Shown here in pieces: positions 59,499 to 64,000 of a stretch of DNA of 64,000 nucleotides; the stretch's first letter is position 1, and every line of letters begins with the position of its first letter. The notes beneath the pieces are model-generated. The model had not been told where the DNA came from and did not search any database. It was given only the letters and a program-made list of their open reading frames with translations. Made by a program: the position numbers and the translations under genes. Source of the DNA: Conexibacter stalactiti (GTDB lineage: Bacteria > Actinomycetota > Thermoleophilia > Solirubrobacterales > Solirubrobacteraceae); NCBI RefSeq assembly GCF_035967765.1, contig NZ_JAYWIT010000021.1, one strand, 5' to 3'.

Positions 59499-59984
59499 GT
59501 GTCCCACAGCGAGCGCGACAGCGACCACGACGACGCCCGCCTGACGCCCGCCGAGCGGGTGCTGCGCCGGCGCACCGACGCGACGGCGCACGGCCGTCCG
59601 CTGTCGTCGACCTCGCGTCAGGCGCAGCGCACGGTCGAGGCGTACCTGCAGGGCGGCAACCCGCCGCGCTGGATGGAGCGGATCGGCGAGATCGACGCCG
59701 GCGTCGCGCGCGTGCGCAGGGAACTGGCCGCCGCCCACCGCGAGCTGCGCCACGCCTGCGGCGCCGACCCTGACGAGTTCGCGCGGCGCTGGCGCGAGCG
59801 CGCCCACGCCTGCGACTTCCACGACCTCAACGCGCTGATCCGCCAGCACAACGAGTGGTACCCGGTCGAGCGCGACCTGCCGGTCGACCCGCGCACCGGC
59901 GAGTACCTGCCGGTCCACGGCCGCTCGTACCTGCGGCCGCTGCTCGGCCCGGGCTGGGTGCTGGAGCAGTTCCCCGCGCGCTGA
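59499..59984 (+). CDS. conserved-looking hypothetical protein, 161 aa
   Basis: The GTG start is followed by a basic, flexible N-terminus (RLTPAERVLRRRTDATAHGRPLSSTSRQAQRTVEAYLQGG). A helical segment ARVRRELAAAHRELRHACGADPDEFARRWRERA comes next, then FHDLNALIRQHNEWYPVERDLPVDPRTGEYLPVHGRSYLRPLLGPGWVLEQFPA. The last block looks like a conserved C-terminal motif in Thermoleophilia-type genomes, but I cannot name the family. No signal peptide. Confidence 0.7.
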   Translation: MSHSERDSDHDDARLTPAERVLRRRTDATAHGRPLSSTSRQAQRTVEAYLQGGNPPRWMERIGEIDAGVARVRRELAAAHRELRHACGADPDEFARRWRERAHACDFHDLNALIRQHNEWYPVERDLPVDPRTGEYLPVHGRSYLRPLLGPGWVLEQFPAR

Positions 59985-60017
59985 GCGTGGAATCGGCTGG
60001 CGCCGAACCCGCGCCGC

Positions 60018-60458
60018 TCAGAGGTCGACGACGCGCAGCGACGGCAGCCGCTGCTGCAACTGCTCGGCGACGACGCGGCGGTGGCAGCCGCTCGGTTCGG
60101 CCTCGAGGCACAGCAGCGCGGTCGCGGGGGAGGGGCCGGCCAACTCGGCGGCGAGCGCGTCGAGGTCGCCGGCGGCGGTCGCCTCGACGTGGGCGCGGAA
60201 CTGCTCGGCGGCACGCGCGACGGCGCCGGTGCGGTAGAGCGGGCGGATCTCCGGCGGCGTGCCGAGCGCGCGCCGGTGCTCGTAGGAGATCCCGACCGCG
60301 GCGAGCCGCTCGCCGAGCTTCGTCTTCGACATCCCCGGCCGGCGCGACTGCGGCCGGTAGCGGACGTCGATCACGCGCTCGACGCCGGCCGCCTGCAGCT
60401 CGGCGACGAGCGCGTCGGGCAGCAGCCGTTCGTAGCCGATCGTCCACAGCGCGGGCAT
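60018..60458 (-). CDS. DUF488 family protein
   Basis: 146 residues. LWTIGYERLLPDALVAELQAAGVERVIDVRYRPQSRRPGMSKTKLGERLAAVGISYEHRRALGTPPEIR and TALLCLEAEPSGCHRRVVAEQL are the family hallmarks, including the CLE-x-CHR-type end motif (here Cys in LLCLE and SGCHRR). The function is unassigned. TACGGT lies 6 bases before the ATG. Confidence 0.93.
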   Translation of the reverse strand: MPALWTIGYERLLPDALVAELQAAGVERVIDVRYRPQSRRPGMSKTKLGERLAAVGISYEHRRALGTPPEIRPLYRTGAVARAAEQFRAHVEATAAGDLDALAAELAGPSPATALLCLEAEPSGCHRRVVAEQLQQRLPSLRVVDL

Positions 60459-60464
60459 CGCATC

Positions 60465-60470
60465 ACCGTA
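60465..60470 (-). promoter_or_regulatory. -10 element TACGGT for the DUF488 gene
   Basis: Minus strand, 6 bases before the ATG at 60458. Confidence 0.5.
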
Positions 60471-60536
60471 GCCGACGGCAGCGTCGCGAAGAGCGCCGAG
60501 CCGCCAAGACGACGATCCGGGCTCCGCTTTCCGGAG

Positions 60537-60542
60537 TAAGCT
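60537..60542 (+). promoter_or_regulatory. -10 element TAAGCT
   Basis: TAAGCT lies 8 bases before the ATG at 60551; it is directly preceded by the small dyad TCCGctttCCGGA-like sequence. Confidence 0.45.
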
Positions 60543-60550
60543 GCCCGGCC

Positions 60551-61018
60551 ATGATCGACCACTCCGGCTTGGACCGGCGCAGCTTCCTCAAGGCCGGCGG
60601 GGCGGCGACGCTCGCGCTCGTCGGCGCCGCGGCGGCCGCGCCGGGCAGAGCGAGCGCCACCGCCGCCGCGGCCGCCAGCAGCGGTGGCTTCGAGCCGCTG
60701 CGCCGCGGCAGCTGGAGCGCGCTGCCCGCTGACGCGCGCGGCTTCACCGCCGCCGCGCCCGGCGGCGGCCCGCTGACGTTGCGGCTGGTCGCCGTCGAGG
60801 ACGTCGCCGGCGCCGCCGGGCGCCGTGCGCTCGCCGGCAGCGAGGACGCCTTCGCGCTGACGCTGCGCGGCCGGCCCGGCCTGGCGCAGGGCGTGCACGC
60901 GCTCAGCCATCAGTCGCTGGGAGCGGTCGAGTTGTTCCTGGCGCCGGTCGGCAACGGCGGCGACAGCGGCGAGCAGACGTACGAGATCGTCGTCGACCGC
61001 TCGGTCGCGCTGTCGTAG
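60551..61018 (+). CDS. Tat-exported DUF6916-like protein, 155 aa
   Basis: The twin-arginine signal is LDRRSFLKAGGAATLALVGAAAA, ending near ASA at residue 36. The mature domain (WSALPADARGF, LTLRLVAVEDVAGAA, DAFALTLRGRPGLAQGVHALSHQSLGAVELFLAPVG, YEIVVDRS) matches the cytosolic protein at 21908-22228 block by block. The pair differs by the presence of the Tat signal. The function is unknown; a folded domain exported by Tat may bind a cofactor or protein partner. Confidence 0.78.
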   Translation: MIDHSGLDRRSFLKAGGAATLALVGAAAAAPGRASATAAAAASSGGFEPLRRGSWSALPADARGFTAAAPGGGPLTLRLVAVEDVAGAAGRRALAGSEDAFALTLRGRPGLAQGVHALSHQSLGAVELFLAPVGNGGDSGEQTYEIVVDRSVALS

Positions 61019-61033
61019 ACGCCGCCGCGCCGG

Positions 61034-61039
61034 TACCAT
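61034..61039 (+). promoter_or_regulatory. -10 element TACCAT
   Basis: TACCAT lies 6 bases before the ATG at 61046. Confidence 0.45.
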
Positions 61040-61045
61040 CCGCCC

Positions 61046-61273
61046 ATGATTTCGCTGATCACTCGCGTCGCCGCGTTCGTCGCGTTCGTCGTGCTGGGGA
61101 TCGTCTGGTCCTCGGAGCAGACGGAGACGCTCGCGATGTTGTGGGCGGTCTCGTTCGTGCTCGTCGCCGTCTCCGCGCTCTGGAGCGACCTCGAGCCCGG
61201 CTCGCGCCCGTCGCCGAGCGCCATCTGGGCCGCGCTGCCCGGTCCGTCGAAGAACCCCGACGACTACCGATGA
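61046..61273 (+). CDS. small membrane protein, 75 aa
   Basis: Two membrane helices: LITRVAAFVAFVVLGIVW and ETLAMLWAVSFVLVAVSALW, followed by a Pro/Ser-rich cytosolic tail. Not a recognised family. Its stop overlaps the next ATG (ATGA at 61270-61273), so it forms a two-gene operon with the following gene. Confidence 0.75.
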   Translation: MISLITRVAAFVAFVVLGIVWSSEQTETLAMLWAVSFVLVAVSALWSDLEPGSRPSPSAIWAALPGPSKNPDDYR

Positions 61274-61557
61274 GCGCTCCCGACCCGCTCGAGCAGCTCT
61301 CCTCCGAGCAGCTCCACGATCTCGCCGTCAGGCATGCCCGTCATCACCTCGACGTCGGCTTCTTCTGGCGGCTGATGAAGGTGCTGCCCGCGGCCGAGGC
61401 GGCCGCCGGGGAGGACGACGAGGCGGAGGCTGACCTGCAGTCGCTCGTCGCCCACATCGACGACGTGACCGAGTCGGGCAAGGGCGAGGTCGGCGACCTG
61501 CTGCGCCCGTTCTACCTCGACTACCTGCGCCAGCACAACGTCACGCCGAAGGGCTGA
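61270..61557 (+). CDS. hypothetical protein, 95 aa
   Basis: Acidic, helical protein: PLEQLSSEQLHDLAVRHARHHLDVGFFWRLMKVLPAAEAAAG and ADLQSLVAHIDDVTESGKGEVGDLLRPFYLDYLRQHN. No family recognised. It is translationally coupled to the small membrane protein, so the two may act together at the membrane. A perfect terminator hairpin follows at 61563. Confidence 0.75.
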   Translation: MSAPDPLEQLSSEQLHDLAVRHARHHLDVGFFWRLMKVLPAAEAAAGEDDEAEADLQSLVAHIDDVTESGKGEVGDLLRPFYLDYLRQHNVTPKG

Positions 61558-61562
61558 GCGGC

Positions 61563-61586
61563 GGCCGTCGCGTCCGCGCGACGGCC
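61563..61586. terminator. perfect 10-bp hairpin with TCCG loop
   Basis: GGCCGTCGCG and CGCGACGGCC flank TCCG. It separates the two-gene operon from the convergent yaaA-like gene and may serve both. Confidence 0.75.
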
Positions 61587-61622
61587 ACGTGCTCCGGCGT
61601 CAGCAACGCCGCTGAGCGCCGC

Positions 61623-62330
61623 TCACCGCTCCAGCAGGTCGAGCGTCCACGCGGCGCCGCTGCCGCGTCCCTCCGGCGCTCCCAACTCGGCGTCGAGCCC
61701 GGCAGCCCGCACCAGCGCCAGCACGTCGGCTGGCCGGCGCGGGGCCCGCGGCGCCAGCAGCAGCTCGCGCGCGACCTGGCCGCGCGTCGCCTTCGCCATG
61801 TGCGAGATCACCTGGCGGCCGCCGTCAGGCTTCAGCTTGAAGGCGCGCACCTCGACGCGCGCCGCGGCGCTCGGCCGCCAGACGGCGCTGTAGCCGCCCG
61901 AGCGGCAGTCGACGATCAGCTCGCGGCTGTGGTCGCGTTCGGCGAGCGCCGCGGCGATCAGCGGCCGCCACGCCGCCGCGAGCGTGCCGAAGCCGTCGAC
62001 GGACGCGTCGATCGGCAGCTTGTAGCCGGGGACGCGGTCGGCGGGCGCGAGCAGGCCCCACAGCCCGCTGGCGATCAGCACGCTTCTGTTCGCGCGGCGC
62101 TTGGCGCCGGCGGGCAGCGACGCGTGGTCGAGTCTGGCGTAGAGGACGCCGGTGTAGACCTCGGCGGCCGGCGCCGCCGGCGCCTGCGCGATCGCGGGGT
62201 CGACGGCGGCGATCAGGCGCTCGCGCAGCGGGGTCAGCGTCGCGGCGAAGGAGAGCGCGGAGAGATCGAGGGGCGCGCGGCGCGCGGAGGGCGTCGCCTT
62301 GCCCTCGGAGGGCGGGAGCATCAGCAGCAT
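61623..62330 (-). CDS. yaaA: YaaA/DUF328 family peroxide-stress protein
   Basis: 235 residues. MLPPSEGK at the N-terminus is the family signature. VYTGVLYARLDH, VLIASGLWGLLAPADRVPGYKLPID and FKLKPDGGRQVISHMAKATRGQVARELL follow in order. In E. coli YaaA lowers free iron during peroxide stress and binds DNA. The first codon is ATG at 62330; an ATG at 62321 aligns with MLPPSEGK just as well. It is 60 bp downstream of the kinase stop-side region on the same strand in reverse order, with no clear promoter hexamer at the usual distance. Confidence 0.9.
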   Translation of the reverse strand: MLLMLPPSEGKATPSARRAPLDLSALSFAATLTPLRERLIAAVDPAIAQAPAAPAAEVYTGVLYARLDHASLPAGAKRRANRSVLIASGLWGLLAPADRVPGYKLPIDASVDGFGTLAAAWRPLIAAALAERDHSRELIVDCRSGGYSAVWRPSAAARVEVRAFKLKPDGGRQVISHMAKATRGQVARELLLAPRAPRRPADVLALVRAAGLDAELGAPEGRGSGAAWTLDLLER

Positions 62331-62390
62331 CGGACCGGGCAGCCTGCCACGCCGCGCGCCGCGATGCCGCGCGGTCGCCGCTCCGCGCGC

Positions 62391-64000
62391 TCAGGCCACC
62401 GCGAGCGCGGGGGCGCTGCCGTCACACGGCAGCCGCGCATGGACGCGGAAGCCGCCGTCGCCGGTCGGCGCCGCCTCCAGCTCGCCGTCGAGCAGCCGCG
62501 CGCGCTCGCGCATCCCCGCGATCCCGTGGCGCGAGCCGGCGCCGCTGCCGCACGGCGTCGGCGGCGCCGCGTTGCGGACGTCGACGAGCAGGTCGCCGTG
62601 CTCGACGCTGAGACGGACCTCGACCGGCGCGCCGTCCGCGTGCTTGCGCGCGTTCGTGAGCGCCTCCTGCACGATCCGGCAGGCGGAGGCGAGCACGCCG
62701 GCGGGCGCGGCCGCGAGCGCCGCCCTGTCGAGCGCGAGCGCGATCGGCTGGCCGGCACGGCGCGCGTCGCTGGCGAGCGCGTCGAGGTCGTCGAGCGAGG
62801 CCGCGCCGACGGTCGCCTCGTCGCCGGCGCGCAGCGCCTCCAGCAGCCGGCCCAGCTCGACGTGGGTGCCGGCGACGGCGTCGTCGAGGTCGTCGAGCGC
62901 GCGGCGGGCGCGCTGCGGATCGCGCGGCAGCGTCGCGCGGGCGCCGGCCGCCAGCAGGCCGATCAGCGAGACGCCGTGGGCGACGACGTCGTGCAGGTCG
63001 CGCGCGACGCGCGCCCGTTCGGCCTCCAGCGACGCCCGCAGCCGTTCGGGCGCCGCATCCGCCAGCCGCCGCTCGTCGAGCCGCAGGCCGAGCGCCAGCA
63101 GTGAGCTGCCGCGCACGTACCAGCCGGCGAGCCAGCTGAGCGCGACGACGCAGGCGACGATCGGCAGGTCGGTCAGCACTGTGCTCGGGATCAGCAGCCC
63201 GACGGTGACGAGCGCGACGACGCCGACGACGACGCCGCCGGCGATCGCGCGGCGGACGGTGGCGGCGTGCGCGGCGGCGGCGTACGGCGCGAAGACGATC
63301 ACCGCGACCAGGGTCACGCCGGCCCGCGGCATCCAGCCGACCTCGTTGCGCAGGCAGAAGCCGCCGAGCACCAGCACGCAGGCGGCGGCGAACGGGGCGC
63401 GACGGCGCAGCAGCAGCAGCGGCAGCACGATCAGCGCGACCCCGCTGATCCAGCCGCTCGCGTCGCCGCCGCGGTCCAACTGCTCGATCGCGAGCGTGGC
63501 GAGCGCGAGCGCGGCGATCAGAACGTCGACGGCGCGCGCCGTCCACGCGTCCGGCGCGGCGTCGGCGACAGCAGCGGCGGGGACGGCGGTCGTCGCGTCG
63601 CTGACCGGCAGCGCGACCTCGATCCGCCAGCCGCGCATCCCGCGGCGCGTGCGCAGCGCGCCGCCGTGCAGTCGCGCGCGTTCCCGCGCGGAGGCGAGCA
63701 GCGCGGGATCGCGCAGCTGGGCAGGCCGGCGGCCGCGCCCGTGGAGCACGACCGCGAGACCGTCCGGGCGCCGTCGCACGCCGACGACCGCGGCGCTGCC
63801 GTCGCCGGGGCCGGACAGCAGCTCCTCGACGATGCGGCCGGCGGCCAGCTCGGCCGGCGCACGGCCGGCGGCGCGCTCCAGCGGCGCCCCGCGCTCGACG
63901 AGCGTGACGTCCCAGCCGTGCTCGCGCTCGACGCCGCCGGCCCGGACACCGCGCTGCCCTCGGCGCGCAGCACCTGCAGCAGGCGCCGAAGTCGGATCGT
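62391..64000 (-). CDS. histidine kinase with an additional degenerate kinase-ATPase module, N-terminus outside the window
   Basis: At least 536 residues; the frame is open to the window edge. From the right edge, 64000 to about 63610 reads as an HATPase_c-like domain: AAGRIVEELLSGPGD, VVGVRRRPDGLAVVLHG, LASARERARLHGGALRTRRGMRGWRIEVALPVSD. Its N-box lacks the Asn that the second copy keeps (RIVQEALTNARKHADG). Then come about eight membrane segments (63540-63090), a HisKA_3 helix with His in ARVARDLHDVVAHGVSLIG, and a normal HATPase_c with SRHGIAGMRERARLLDGELEAAPTGDGGFRVHARLP. The second module looks active; the first looks regulatory. No response regulator is seen within the window. Confidence 0.85.
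   Translation of the reverse strand, partial: DPTSAPAAGAARRGQRGVRAGGVEREHGWDVTLVERGAPLERAAGRAPAELAAGRIVEELLSGPGDGSAAVVGVRRRPDGLAVVLHGRGRRPAQLRDPALLASARERARLHGGALRTRRGMRGWRIEVALPVSDATTAVPAAAVADAAPDAWTARAVDVLIAALALATLAIEQLDRGGDASGWISGVALIVLPLLLLRRRAPFAAACVLVLGGFCLRNEVGWMPRAGVTLVAVIVFAPYAAAAHAATVRRAIAGGVVVGVVALVTVGLLIPSTVLTDLPIVACVVALSWLAGWYVRGSSLLALGLRLDERRLADAAPERLRASLEAERARVARDLHDVVAHGVSLIGLLAAGARATLPRDPQRARRALDDLDDAVAGTHVELGRLLEALRAGDEATVGAASLDDLDALASDARRAGQPIALALDRAALAAAPAGVLASACRIVQEALTNARKHADGAPVEVRLSVEHGDLLVDVRNAAPPTPCGSGAGSRHGIAGMRERARLLDGELEAAPTGDGGFRVHARLPCDGSAPALAVA

Overview
The window is very GC-rich (about 72% by eye), densely packed on both strands, and contains no tRNA, rRNA, CRISPR array, transposase or integrase that I could find. 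The gene content points to an actinobacterium, probably of the Thermoleophilia/Solirubrobacterales type (Conexibacter-like). It includes LuxR/MalT-type and TetR regulators, two-component pairs with HisKA_3 kinases, an MMPL transporter, a DUF2339 protein, a GH106-type rhamnosidase and short NAD-type gnd. The arginine codon AGA is common in most genes despite the high GC, while AGG is rare. The organism assignment is an inference from style and content, not from a marker gene.

Layout. 1-6.3 kb: end of a hypothetical gene, a D-glutamate cyclase-like gene, an HD-GYP protein, an alpha/beta hydrolase and NAD-dependent DNA ligase. 6.3-9.8 kb: DUF2237 and nuclease-like conserved genes, a tetR-enamidase-like amidohydrolase operon with deviant codon use, and a luciferase-domain gene behind a MerR-type promoter. 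9.7-15.4 kb: a NarL-type two-component pair, an SDR and an MMPL exporter. 15.6-24.8 kb: a PD-(D/E)XK-like conserved gene, NDH-2, a LysR/MFS divergent pair, an LLM oxidoreductase and a marR-MFS-GNAT operon. 24.8-31 kb: metallo-hydrolase, FAH-family, Tat-exported alpha/beta hydrolase, transglutaminase-like, RibD-like and PNPOx-like genes. 31-34.5 kb: an RTX-type calcium-binding protein and a glutaminase-STAS-cNMP fusion. 34.6-39.8 kb: a gnd-zwf-tal-pgi sugar-phosphate operon. 40-46 kb: three tandem secreted paralogues with variable low-complexity linkers. 46-51.3 kb: a large LuxR-type ATPase regulator, an FAD oxidase and a GNAT gene preceded by a tiny overlapping ORF. 51.3-57.7 kb: a DUF2339 membrane protein divergent from tetR with a five-site operator array, then a secreted rhamnosidase-like enzyme. 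57.8-58.6 kb: a low-GC secreted protein. 58.6-64 kb: small conserved genes, DUF488, YaaA and a histidine kinase that carries a second, degenerate kinase-ATPase module and runs off the window.

Regulation. The most pervasive signal is a TANNNT hexamer placed 6-8 bases before the start codon of about twenty genes, with no Shine-Dalgarno sequence between. This implies widespread leaderless transcription and fixes many start codons. Genes inside operons and some highly structured genes instead carry GGAG-type Shine-Dalgarno sequences. Several intergenic regions hold clear dyad operators: ndh, LysR/MFS, RibD/PNPOx, luciferase-domain, rhamnosidase and, most strikingly, DUF2339/tetR.

There is no gene-free stretch longer than 300 bases. 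The largest gaps are 54390-54633 and 15399-15629; the first holds a terminator and a promoter/operator, the second shows only a promoter at its end.
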